From Fasciola hepatica (taxonomy: Eukaryota > Platyhelminthes > Trematoda > Plagiorchiida > Fasciolidae), in contig CANUEZ040000168.1 of assembly GCA_948099385.1 (NCBI GenBank), positions 10,884,001 to 10,948,000 on the forward strand: DNA of 64,000 bases, in the 5' to 3' direction. Both the position numbers and the translations under genes were made by a program. Positions 1-9,413 of the stretch are shown piece after piece. Position 1 is the stretch's first letter, and each line of letters opens with the position of its first letter. The notes beneath the pieces were generated by a model. It did no database searches, was not told where the DNA came from, and saw only the letters and a program-made list of their open reading frames with translations.

Positions 1-1108
1 CGAGGAGGTCAACGAGAAAAGACTGTGGAGTGCCGACCGCGTGTATTCTCACAGGACCTGAGTGCAGGGACCGCACGTTGGCGTGTGCCGAGGAAGTGTG
101 TCGGAAGTGGCGCTTGCGGTAACCGCGTGCGCGAAGCATACAGTTAAACAAGTGATAGACAAGCTGTGATCGGCTGATCACCATAGAGGCCTTCTCCCAG
201 AAGACCGCCTGTAAGAAGTGCTTCGGTTTAGGGGTCCAGCATGCGAACGGGTATGTGCTCTGTGGTAAAGCCCGTGGAACAAATAAATATTGCCTTTCTT
301 TGTGACTTTAAACCATCCGTGGGTTCGGATCGCAGCTCCAAAGTCCTCGGATCCAGTGACATTGCCCGTGAGTGACATCCAGTCACCTGAATGGCAGAAC
401 AAACATGACAACGAAAGAAACGGGTGGCATTAGGTCAAAATGAATAAATGAGCTTGGAAAGTAGAAAAACGACCGATTGTAGCCATTTTATCTAAGTTAA
501 AAATGAACTGACAACATAGGTCCCCGAAGGAGGAAAAAGGAGAAAGAAGGCAGAAGAGAAAATAAAAGTTACGTGCGGTAGAATGCCGTGGTGGGCACTG
601 GAGAGAGACAGTGTGGAGAGCCGCCGCAGCCGGATACCTAACCCGAAAACCTCGAAGGTTCGACGCGGGATGTAGGACGTTCCAGTTCTTATGGTGAGGG
701 TGTCGGTGGAACTTTCTCTCCACTCACCCCAGTGGATGACCTAGTACATGTTCGGCTTGGTAAAGGGTGCTGCGGTCGGTGTTCTCAGTAATTCATGGAT
801 CCTGCATATGGTCTCCTAGTGCGAGCGCAGTGGATGGTGGGTGCGAAAACTCACCGGAGGGCAGTGGGGTTCCTGTCGTTAGTGAACGGATATTTTGAAA
901 ACGATGCGAGTTCCCTTCAAAGCTGCATGCTTTTACCGACGGTGTGCGGAGATGATGAATGAGCAGAACATCGACAAAGTTGTTTAGCGACGAAGAAGGA
1001 AGTGGTAAGTAGCCTCAGTTTAGAAATCCAGCCTCGCGTGGGCAACCACAACAGTAGGCAAACAAATCTTCAATATTTTATTTTCATTCTTTCTTTTTGT
1101 AACCTTAT
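1..1108. other. Unassigned sequence downstream of gypsy B pol
   Basis: No gene is recognised here. The small open frames on the minus strand resemble no family I know. The stretch lies just beyond the end of the gypsy B pol remnant (which reads on the minus strand), so it should hold that element's 3' untranslated region and 3' LTR. No copy of it is visible on the far side of B, and no polypurine tract like those of A and C was found, so that reading is inference only. Confidence 0.3.
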
Positions 1109-1705
1109 TTACTCATGCGATCCGAAACGAACGGGTTTCTTGATCACTCGTCCGCGGTTGTAGGTGAACAGAGGCGGCCCTGTGTTGGGAGCTGTGCTAG
1201 GACGACCAGTCAACTGGGTCATCGGCATTGCTATGGCCGGCATATGAGATTCCGGGGACGTAGGCTCTTGTCCTGAAGAATTCAGTGGGGTGACATCGGA
1301 CGGAATGGGTCCAGCCAGAAAATCTGGTTGAATTTGGCCCATGGTAACTGTTTCCCCTCTGCCATCGTGGTCGAAGACGAATGTTTTCCGTAGACGGCGT
1401 AGGACTCTGTGAGGGCAGAGTAGATAGGTTGTAGAGGTTCGCGTGCCTCTGTTCTAAGGAAAAGGTACGTACATCCTTGGAGGTGTGAATGCGCGTAAAC
1501 ACTCGTTTTTTGTTCAGTAACCGCGGGAAGGTGCAGCTTACGCATCTGGTGCGGTAACCTGGCGGTATAATCGGCGTAGTCAAAAGTGACGGGAGACTTC
1601 GTGGTTACCATGTCGCCAGGTTGTCGAAGCGCCACCAAATGTGAGTTTGGCTGATGTATTTCGTAGACCAGCTTTAGGAGCGTAGCGGCCACCTAAAAGT
1701 ACTAG
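1109..1705 (-). pseudogene. Gypsy B pol, integrase C-terminal tail (3' segment)
   Basis: This is the last part of the polyprotein of an old Ty3/gypsy element, cut off from the rest of that element by the insertion of gypsy A. Two overlapping frames (1282-1692 and 1109-1342) carry it, so there is at least one frameshift. Visible landmarks are the post-integrase motif PGDMV followed by VTFDYADYTARLPHQMRKL, which corresponds to PGDLI...VTFDYGDYAQ in gypsy A, and a basic closing segment GRVIKKPVRF typical of gypsy pol C termini. The sequence continues on the other side of gypsy A at 7087. Family known: the integrase C-terminal region contacts DNA. Inference: nonfunctional remnant. Confidence 0.8.
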
Positions 1706-1999
1706 TGTAAGGTTGATAAGACCTTACTTCGCGGTTCCCCTGGTAAACGCGTGCTTCGGTCCTTTGTACTGCACCTTGCTCTAATGTGCGCAACTGCACG
1801 AATATGTTAACCAGAACAGTATTCTCCAACACCCGTGAGAATGAGAGGGCGATTGGGAGAGATAGTGGTTAGCGTATATTTGGGAGCGTGCGTGAGAGCG
1901 TGCGCAAGAGCAACGGTCAAATGGCAACCGCACTTTGCAGTCAGAGTTCAGTTAAACAACAAACGTGGTAAAAGCATGAACGAAGATGGCCACCGCTAC
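1706..1999 (-). repeat. Gypsy A 3' LTR (294 bp)
   Basis: Direct repeat of 6793-7086, with only two base differences that I can see (A/G in the stretch reading CAACCGCRCTTTGC, and C/T in AAAAGYATGAAC). Read on the element strand it begins GTAGCGG and ends CTTACA. The plus-strand start contains an inverted repeat GTAAGGT-7 nt-ACCTTAC. The outer flank ACTAG (1701-1705) resembles ACTGG at 7087-7091, a plausible 5-bp target duplication with one mismatch. Confidence 0.93.
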
Positions 2000-2012
2000 G
2001 GGGTCTCCTCCC
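2000..2012 (-). other. Polypurine tract of gypsy A
   Basis: On the minus strand GGGAGGAGACCCC abuts the start of the 3' LTR, the position at which plus-strand DNA synthesis is primed in LTR retrotransposons. The same motif (GGGGAGACCCCC) borders the 3' LTR of gypsy C at 54309-54320, which supports the call. Confidence 0.7.
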
Positions 2013-2572
2013 AGAATTCCGACGGAGTTGGGCTTCGATCGTGATGGTAGGCCGGAAATATTAGTTGTCCAGGAACTCCTCGTAGCTTGCCCATTATGCT
2101 GTTGGTGACATCGAACGACTGCTGATGAGTTTAACGGTGCCCGCACTCTCGAGGTCCGATGTGCGTAGGTCCTACTGTATTTTGGCACCCACGGGTCTCA
2201 TACGCATGCGAGCCGAAAGATGCCGCGTCAGGTCCATCGAAAATGGCGTCCAGTTGTCGTCTCCAGTACCAGGCTGGCCAGTCGTCCCGTTGTCCAGTGA
2301 GTGGTCGGCTTCTTGAACGTGCACGGGAGTCAGCGAGGCTACGGATGAAGCCAATGTGACTGTGTAGATCCGTCTGAGAGGGGGCAAGGTAAACTGGAAC
2401 AAAATAGCGCCTGAGGGCGCCGGCGGATGTTGGACCGTGATAACAACACACGAACGGTGTTCGGTGTTGTTGATGTCGCTAGGAGACCGGAAGAAAATGA
2501 AATCATAACTACCGATTGTAATTTATCGGGCTCGTTGATTGGTAAATCCATGGTGAATTTCCCAACTTATTG
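2013..2572 (-). other. Gypsy A 3' untranslated region
   Basis: About 560 bp between the last pol frame and the polypurine tract. Several short overlapping minus-strand frames exist, but none shows a motif I recognise. No further gene is claimed. Confidence 0.5.
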
Positions 2573-4037
2573 CTAACAGTCGGTTGTAAAAATCCTCGCG
2601 AAATCGGCGAAGTGGACTGGATTTCGTAGTTGGCGACCGCGACAGCTACTTCTCGTTGTGGGTACGGTTGGAGATTCGGGTGGACTTGCTGCCAAGTCCT
2701 CACTAGGCGTAATTAGGGGTGGTTCGGGCAATAACTCGCTCGATGCGGGCGACTGAGCGGCTTGAGTCGGTGTAAATTGGCCGAGCGGCTTGCACTCAAT
2801 GACGAAAGGCTTGAGAATGTCGATAGATACGATGTCGTGTCGTCCGCTGATATCTATGACAAATGTTTTTGCCCTACGTTTTATCACCCGAAACGGGCCA
2901 GTGTATGGCGCTTGTAGTGGTGATCGAACGCCATCGACGCGAAGGAATACGTGAGTAGCGGTTCCTAACGCAGTTGGGACATAACTTGTAGACTGTTGTT
3001 CACGCGGCGGACTGGCCTTGAGCACTCGCATGTGCTGCGTAAGGCACTGAGCATAGTCACCGTAGTCGAAAGTCACGGTTGGTGAGGGGGCTATCAAATC
3101 CCCAGGCAGACGTGTGCCGCCTTATATAAGTACGGCCGGTGTTGTGTGTAATTCCTCCTTAACGGTACTACGCAGGCTTGAGGGTGCTGATGGCAGTGTT
3201 TCACTCCAAAAGAAGGTTACCGTTTGCTCGAAGGGCGGCTTTTAATTGCCGGTGGAAACGCTCAACCATACCATTGGCCTGAGGGTGGTAAGCTGTCGTC
3301 TTAACGTGCTGGCAACCGAGCGTAGCGAGTAGGCTGCCGAAAGCACCGTCAAACTGTGGATCACGACCGGTGGCCACTATTGCCGGGCAATTGAAATGAC
3401 TAACCCAACCGGTCAGACAAGCTTTCGCAGCCTCTTCCGACGTGGGACGAGGGATAGGAACGGCCTGCGGCCAGCGAGTAAAACGATCCACGCATGTGAG
3501 TATGTAAACTTACCCAAGCGAAGGTGGAAGTGGTCCTACGAGGTCGACGTGCACATGATGAAAATGTGTTTCAGGTTCTGGGAACCTGGCTAACGCCGCC
3601 TTAGTGTACCTATAGGTCTTAATACGTTGACACTGCAGACAAGTACGAGCCCATTGACGGACGTCTCGTTTGACATTGTGCCAAACAAAACGCTCAGTTA
3701 CCAGTTTCACTGAGGCCGTCACACCCGGGTGAGCCAGATTGTGGAGTGTGAGGAAAGTGGGATAACGGTGGGCAACAGGAACCACCGGCCTAGGATGATC
3801 TTGCAACACATTGCACACGATGGTATTCTGGGAAGTTGGGATAGGTACTGTTGTCAAGCTCAAAGAACCGTTCTGTCGAAGTTGTCCGATGTCAGGGTCC
3901 ATAGTTTGAGCCTGTGCCATTGCGTCCAAGTTGATGTTAGGCGCCTGTGACAGACTTAGTTGATATACGCGTGATAAGGCGTCGGCGACGGGATTAAGTA
4001 CCCCAGAGACGTACGTCCACAGTAAACCGTGAGACAA
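2573..4037 (-). pseudogene. Gypsy A pol: RNase H end, integrase and C-terminal tail (broken)
   Basis: The 3' half of a Ty3/gypsy polyprotein on the minus strand. In order: the end of RNase H (NPVADALSRVY) and an H2C2 zinc-binding segment (HNLAHPG... and CLQCQ) in 3510-4037; the integrase core with DRFTRWPQAVPIPRP and HPQANGMVERFHRQLKAAL in 3201-3491; then the PGDLI and VTFDYGDYAQ tail in 2573-3097. Breaks seen: an in-frame TAA at 3510-3512 inside the integrase (the frames on both sides are in phase), a frame change near 3220, another TAA at about 3123 before the tail, and a frameshift against the RT frame near 4010-4037. Family known: integrase inserts the cDNA into the genome. Inference: this copy cannot make a working integrase. 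Confidence 0.92.
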
Positions 4038-5634
4038 AGTCTAAGTGGCGAATCTCGCGTGGTGAGTATCGATCCGAAGCTGACTTCAGTGCGTAAACCA
4101 AAGGCTTGTGGTCTGTAAACACCGTGAACAAACGGCCTTCGAGTGCATGTCGAAAATGACGAATTCCCAAGTAGATGGCTAATAACTCTCTACCGAACGT
4201 GCTGTACCTTGATTCCGCGGGTTGTAGGCGCTTGAAGAAGAATGCTAAAGGTTGCCAGGAATCGTCTACGAACTGTTGAAGTACTGCCTCAACCGCTATG
4301 TTCGAGGCATCAGTCACTACCGAAATAGGAGCCAAAGGGTTGTGGTGGGTAAGGAGTGCTGTTTTGGCGACAGCATCTTTGACCAAGGCAAATGTGACTT
4401 GTGCCGTCTCGAGAAACACCAGCTTCCGCCTACCTCTGCGCAACAGGTCGGCGAGGGGTTGCATCATTTCCGCACAGTGAGGAATAAATCGGCGGTAGAA
4501 ATTCACCAGGCCGGCAAATTGACGCAACTGGAGAAAAGATTGGGGTTCAGGGTAGTCGCGAATAGCGGAAACTTTATCTGGCAGAGGGTGGATACCCGAG
4601 GATGAAATAGAATGTCCTATGAAAGTGATATCAGACCGGCCTAATTCGCATTTCGCGATATTGATCGTAACGCCGTGCTGGCTAAGTCGTTCGAAAAGTG
4701 CTCGTAAGTGTGCGGCGTGCTCTGAAGAACTAGCCACCAAAATATCATCCACGTATACGTGGACATTTTCCAAACCACGAGTTGCCTTGTGCATGAACCG
4801 TTGAAAGGTCTGGACTGCATTGCTGAGTCTAAACGGCATTCGCAGAAACTCCAATAGCCCGAAAAACGTAGTGACGGCAGTTTTAGGGATATCGGCCTCT
4901 GCTACCGGGATCTGGTTGTACGCACGAACTAAATCGATACGGCTGAAGACGGAGCAACCTGATAAAGACGAAGTAAGGTCCTGTATATGGGGAATTGGAT
5001 ATCGGTCAGGGATGGTGACTTTGTTAAGTGCTCCGTAATCACTACAGGGTCGCCAGTCTCTGCCAGACTTAGGGACCATATGGAGGGGGGAGGCCCAAGG
5101 GCTACTAGAATGGCGTATTATACCCAGTTCTAGCATATGTTCGAATTCAGCATGTGCAACACGAAGCTTGTCTGGTGCTAACCGACGTGGCCTACTGAAC
5201 ACTGGGGGTCCCTTAGTATCGATATGGCGAGTGACACTGGTGGTCACTGCTGGGAGAGGCCCAGCCTGCCGAAACGTGGCTGGGTAGGCGGCGATGAGTT
5301 CGCTATAAGGTTGGTGTGCCGGTGGTTGGACGTAAAAAGGCGTGATGTGATTCACTTGCGAATTATAACCCGCAACAGCGAGAGTGGTCTGACGGTCCAC
5401 CACTCTGCAGCGCCGTGCATCAACTAACAAGTCAAAGTGTTGCAGGAAGCCAGAGCCCAGAATCTGGTACCGGACTTCCGCGGTGATGAATATCCAACAA
5501 AAATTACGCTTTAGACCTAGGTTCAAGGTGAGCGACCGCTGGACAAACGGTGGGATGTCCATGCCATTGGCGGCGCGCAGTGTTTGGGCCTGCTGCGTGC
5601 TATTGTCGTCTTTCGCTCGGGGGAAGACGCTCAC
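3994..5634 (-). pseudogene. Gypsy A pol: protease end, reverse transcriptase and RNase H
   Basis: A continuous 546-codon frame, the best preserved part of gypsy A. It opens just after an in-frame stop in the protease (TAA, 5635-5637). RT landmarks: SPWASPLHMVPK at about 178-189, [12 protein letters not shown] at about 231-242, MPFRLSNA at about 266 (the usual glycine of MPFGLSNA is arginine) and the catalytic box YVDD at 294-297. RNase H landmarks: VVTDASN at about 439 (catalytic Asp), GRELLAI at about 481 and FTDHKPL at about 506. It ends by frameshift at HLDFVSRFTVDV, and the continuation lies in another frame from about 4037. Family known: RT and RNase H copy the element RNA into DNA. No intact start codon belongs to it; in the active element it would be made only as part of a Gag-Pol fusion. 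Confidence 0.95.
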
Positions 5635-5750
5635 TTAGGCACCGGTATCTACAAAGAATAGATTATTTGAAATGATGTCCCTGACGTTCAAAAGACAACT
5701 GTTGGTGTGATACCCGGCTTCGTGGGTTGCCACCACGGGCCGGGGGGTTA
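5635..5750 (-). pseudogene. Gypsy A aspartic protease, stop directly after DTGA
   Basis: On the minus strand the active-site loop FFVDTGA of a retroviral-type aspartic protease is followed at once by TAA (5635-5637) and then VSVFP in the same phase. The family normally reads through this point with a polar residue, so this is a nonsense mutation in the catalytic region. Upstream the frame is open (ending in NVRDIISNN before FFVD) back to the gag-pro boundary, where it is -1 relative to gag. Family known: the protease processes Gag and Pol. Inference: this copy is protease-dead unless the stop is read through. Confidence 0.85.
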
Positions 5751-5757
5751 GTTTCCC
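5713..5757 (-). promoter_or_regulatory. Gypsy A gag-pro -1 ribosomal frameshift signal
   Basis: Read on the minus strand: slippery heptamer GGGAAAC (plus positions 5751-5757) in the phase G GGA AAC of gag, immediately followed by the gag stop TAA (5748-5750). A 6-nt spacer (5745-5750) leads to a two-part hairpin: CCCGGC (5739-5744) pairs with GCCGGG (5713-5718) and CGTGG (5733-5737) pairs with CCACG (5721-5725) around a 7-nt loop. A -1 slip leads directly into the open protease frame. This is the standard layout of retroviral frameshift sites. The base pairing is seen directly; function is inferred. Confidence 0.82.
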
Positions 5758-6500
5758 TGATGAGCACCGGGAAACGTACACCCTGGTTCGCATCGTTTGA
5801 CTCCCTCACCAAACCGACTGTGGTATTTACAATACCCTTCTTTTGAAGAGCCGAAACGTGGCCGCAGTGACGGACTATGGAGCCTAGGTGAGTGTGCGCG
5901 GTGCCGCTCCTGTGACCCACTTCTTACTGCTAGGCGTTGCAAGCTCGCGTCAATTCTGGACAAAACTGGAGCGAGGTCGTCAGATGTTGGTAAGGCAGGC
6001 GCCGTTGTGACGGAGTACCTGGTTACTCCAGCTACAGCGGGGTCGTATCGTGACATAATACCGTCAGCTATTGCTGCAGTTTCCTCCAGCGAGCACTTGC
6101 GCGCTGCACTTAGTGAAACTGGAATGTTGTGCGGCAAACGCCGCAGCCAAATTCCCTTAAGAGTGGATCCTCGCCTACCGTCGGTCCTCTCAAGTGTTGC
6201 ATCTCACGCAGCTGTTCGGAGGGCTTCCTACTTCCAAACTGAACGTTTTGAAGTTGTTGCATTTCTAGGTCCTGCTTTGGGATCATGCGGGTAATGACGG
6301 CCCTTTTTAAAGCCTCAGCTTCGGGAAGAGACTATTACGTCCCTTACTTGCACTGTGACCCCCGGCTGGAGGCGGCCTGCTACCCATCTGAAACGGCTGG
6401 CGTCACTGGTTATACGGCAGTTTTCGAATTCTAACTCGACCAGCGAGAACCAGAGTTCTGGATCGGCAGGAATGAATGCCGGTATGTGCAGCTTGATCAC
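5748..6500 (-). pseudogene. Gypsy A gag (nucleocapsid end plus N-terminal piece)
   Basis: The capsid/nucleocapsid gene of gypsy A, in at least two frames. The downstream frame (5748-6137, about 129 codons) contains the Gag segment CSLEETAAIADGIMSRYDP and ends in a zinc-binding segment with the pattern C-KYH-SRFG-EGVKRC-EPGC before HQGN and stop; this is an atypical knuckle, not a standard CCHC. The upstream piece (6315-6500) has AFIPADPELWF, a conserved N-terminal motif of this type of Gag. No ATG is present at the start of the upstream piece (the frame opens with GTG and a stop lies a few codons before), and the middle is frameshifted. Family known: Gag forms the particle and binds element RNA. 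Confidence 0.85.
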
Positions 6501-6780
6501 CCCAACTTTTGGGTCTGAGCAGGGTTTCCGTTAAGCAGACAGCGATTACTTTATCGAATACAGACGCGAAAAGAAATCAACGACCAATGGGGCACTATAA
6601 TCTTCGCGAAAAAAATCAGGACGAACTAGACACCAAGAATATGTACGGAAAAAAAATTATTCGGTAAACCGACCAAAAATAAATTCAACAGATAGGGAAA
6701 TTATAAAACACAGAAACATACGCAGACTGGACCTTGAACGGTAGAAAACAAGGAAAACTACGTGACCTGGGGATCATATT
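6501..6780 (-). other. Gypsy A 5' leader
   Basis: A+T-rich stretch between the primer-binding site and gag, with no coding signal on either strand. It corresponds to the element's 5' untranslated leader. Confidence 0.6.
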
Positions 6781-6790
6781 GGGCTCACTA
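6781..6790 (-). other. Primer-binding site of gypsy A
   Basis: On the minus strand TAGTGAGCCC lies two bases downstream of the 5' LTR. Gypsy C has TGGTGAGCCC one base downstream of its 5' LTR, so A appears to carry one substitution in the canonical TGG start. The match would be to a tRNA 3' end reading GGGCUCACCA; which tRNA is not known. Confidence 0.7.
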
Positions 6791-6792
6791 AT

Positions 6793-7086
6793 TGTAAGGT
6801 TGATAAGACCTTACTTCGCGGTTCCCCTGGTAAACGCGTGCTTCGGTCCTTTGTACTGCACCTTGCTCTAATGTGCGCAACTGCACGAATATGTTAACCA
6901 GAACAGTATTCTCCAACACCCGTGAGAATGAGAGGGCGATTGGGAGAGATAGTGGTTAGCGTATATTTGGGAGCGTGCGTGAGAGCGTGCGCAAGAGCAA
7001 CGGTCAAATGGCAACCGCGCTTTGCAGTCAGAGTTCAGTTAAACAACAAACGTGGTAAAAGTATGAACGAAGATGGCCACCGCTAC
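6793..7086 (-). repeat. Gypsy A 5' LTR (294 bp)
   Basis: Partner of the LTR at 1706-1999 with about 99.3 percent identity by eye. It should carry the promoter and start of the element transcript on the minus strand. The flank on the far side (ACTGG, 7087-7091) is integrase-coding sequence of gypsy B, showing that A inserted into B. Confidence 0.93.
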
Positions 7087-7993
7087 ACTGGCGGTGGTGG
7101 TTCCATTCAGACTGGATTTTCGTGAGCTGCTAAGGCTGCCTTGAGTTGTCGATGAAAACGTTCTGCCATTCCGTTCGCTGACTGGTGGTAGGGGGTTATA
7201 TGAATGCGACGGACGCCTAGAGATTGTAGAAGATCACTGAAGACTCCCTCGAACTGCGAGCCGCGGTCTGTGGTAACCCTGACTGGATAACCAAATGCTG
7301 CCACGCAGTGTTTTAAGAAAGCTTGGGTGACTGTTTCGCTAGCTGCTCTGTACAGAGGCACAGATAACTCCGTCTATTGAAAGAATCCACACAAGAAAGC
7401 AGATATATGCTACCCTTTGGAGGAGGCAGCTGCCATACCAGGTCGACATGCGCGTGTTGGAAACGTGGGTCGACAGCTGGAAATTTTGATAATGGGCTTT
7501 TTGTGTGCCTATGCACTTTTGACTGCTGGTGCTGAATGCATGTACGGGCCCATGCAATGATATCACGGTTCATGTTGTGCCAAACACGAAGGTCACCGAC
7601 GAGTTTAGTGGAGGCCTTTGTACCCGGGTAGGACAAACCGTGTAAGGTTCTGAAATCCTGTCGCCTAAAAGCCGACGGTACTACTGGACTTGGGTGGTCT
7701 TTGGACGTGTTACCCAGTCTGTAACCTTCAGCTGAAGGAATGGGAACCGAATGTAGTAGCAGCGATGAGGTGCTACGGAGCCGTTCTACCTCAGGGTCGT
7801 CTGCTTGAGCGGATACGATAGCTTCAAAGTTGATCGGGCCGGAGGTGCTGAGGTCCAGGGTGTGGATGTGAGATAACGCGTCCGAAACATGATTATCGAC
7901 ACCTGTGGTATGATGCACATCACTCGTGAAGTGAGTGATGTAACCCGGATGTCTCGACTCTCTGGGAGAGTACATGTTCGTGGTGACTCGCAA
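7087..7993 (-). pseudogene. Gypsy B pol: RNase H end, H2C2 and integrase
   Basis: Older gypsy copy interrupted by element A at its integrase. Frame 7313-7993 reads through the end of RNase H (SPRESRHPGYITHFTSDVHH, GVDNHVSDALSHIH), the H2C2 region (FRTLHGLSYPGTKASTK, ARTCIQHQQSKVHRHTKS) and the start of the integrase (FQHAHVDLV, CVDSFNRR). In the zinc motif one cysteine is replaced (CIQHQ instead of CLQCQ). Frame 7107-7361 continues with VTTDRGSQFEGVFSDLLQSLG and NGMAERFHRQLKAALAAHENP, then a TGA where gypsy integrases usually have Trp. The rest of the integrase is at 1109-1705. Confidence 0.9.
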
Positions 7994-9413
7994 TGCGTGG
8001 ACGATCGGGTTATGGTCGGCGTAGACCGTGAATCCGCGTCCCCTTAAGATGTGTCTAAAGTGACGGATACCTAGGTAGATATCTAGAATTTCGCTGCAAA
8101 TGGTGCTATACTTGGATTCAGCTGGTTGTGGTTTTTTGGAGAAGAACGCAATGGGTCGTCAAGTGCTGGTTAAGTAAGTTGCAACACCGCGCTGACGGCT
8201 TTGTCTGATGCGTCGGTGACCAACACAATTGGAGAGGTTGGTTTCGGGTGTGATGACGAGTCTATGTCGTCGATAGCCTGCTTCGGCATAGCAAATGCAT
8301 CTCGTGCGGTTTCTGTGAAAACCGGCCGCTTCGCTTTGCTTTTTACCAGTTATGTGTGCTGCTGCGTCAGCTGAGCGCACTGTGCGATAAAAGGACGATA
8401 GATGCTGACCAACCCGCCGAAAACTCCGTAGTTGCTTGAATGACTTAGTCCAGGATTCTCTGCACCTTGTACTGCCGTGGCACGACCCCTGAGGAAGTAA
8501 CCGCGTGGCCCAGGAATTCGATAACGTCTTCTTCTATTACGCACTTATTCGCATTGACCGTGACCCTGCATTTAGATAGGCTGTCGCAAAGCGTGCGTAG
8601 ATTTGCTAGGTGTTCTGTCTTAGGCGAGCTGGTAATCGGGATATCATCCGGAAAAGCGAACGCGAAACCCAAACCCCTGCAAACCATATCGATAAAAAGC
8701 TGGAAAGCTGGCGCGGCATTGCTAAGTTCAAACGACATTCGTAGAAACTCGAGGGGGCCGAAGGGAGTCGTTACAGCTGCTTAGGGGAAATCGGCCTCGA
8801 TTTCCGGTATTTGGTTGTATACCCACCCCAAACCTTTTAGACCGAAAGTTATCTCACCGGTCAAACCACCTGTGAGGCCCGTGATGTATGGAAAGGGATA
8901 TAGGTCGGGCGTAGTCACTGGGTTGGCGGAGCGATAGTCCCCGCAAAGTCCCCAGTCACCAGGCGACTTCTTCAGGACCATGCGCATGGGTGATGCCCAA
9001 GGACTGTTGGAAGGCCAGATAATTCCTAAGTTGAACATACTTTGGATCTCGGAGCGGGCTGCACGGATCCTGCCCGGAGCCCACCTGCGGGATCGACCGT
9101 AGACCGGGAGCCCTCGAGTAAGCGTGTGATGGGCCACATCGGTGGTGGTTGGTGGCAGGTTGTTGCTTGGATGGACAGGACTAGGGTACTTGCTGAATAA
9201 TTTACCGAATTCTGGTTCGGAAGTGGGAATTGGCGTGATGGTCGCTGGTGGCTGAGCTTCAGTGAAGGAACCTACAACGAAGTTCGATGTGACTCGCTCT
9301 ACTAGCTGTAGCTTACCGGGATCGTCTACTAGACCGTGACAATCCAAAAAATAGAATAGCCTGGTGCACTTGGATGACGACGAAACCCCACGGGAAAGGA
9401 CTGCGCCAGCCAA
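7994..9413 (-). pseudogene. Gypsy B pol: reverse transcriptase and RNase H (decayed)
   Basis: Three main frames carry the RT. 8781-9413 has the N-terminal part (SPWASPMRMVLKKSPGDWG, then PDLYPFPYITGLTGGL and VYNQIPEIEADFP). 8445-8738 has MSFELSNAAPAFQLFIDMV, and the catalytic box is altered from YVDD to FPDD (in FAFAFPDDIPITSS). About 8000-8540 has a frameshifted RNase H. The first Asp of the FxDD box is lost, so this RT would be inactive even without the frameshifts. The pattern of substitutions and indels is much heavier than in gypsy A, in line with B being the older target. Confidence 0.88.

Noticed and set aside
178..411. Minus-strand sequence with TGGATCCGAGGACTTTGG as another primer-binding site
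   Set aside because: A TGG start alone is common; no LTR pair flanks it.
1835..2044. Open frame inside the gypsy A LTR, with a near-identical twin at 6922-7125
   Set aside because: The similarity of the two frames is explained by the LTR duplication; the protein has no known domain and is cut off differently by the flanks.
4252..4605. Plus-strand frame of 117 codons
   Set aside because: Antisense to the best-preserved RT/RNase H frame of gypsy A.
5797..6294. 165-codon plus-strand open frame
   Set aside because: It lies opposite the gypsy A gag, which is recognisable on the minus strand by its zinc knuckle and gag motifs.
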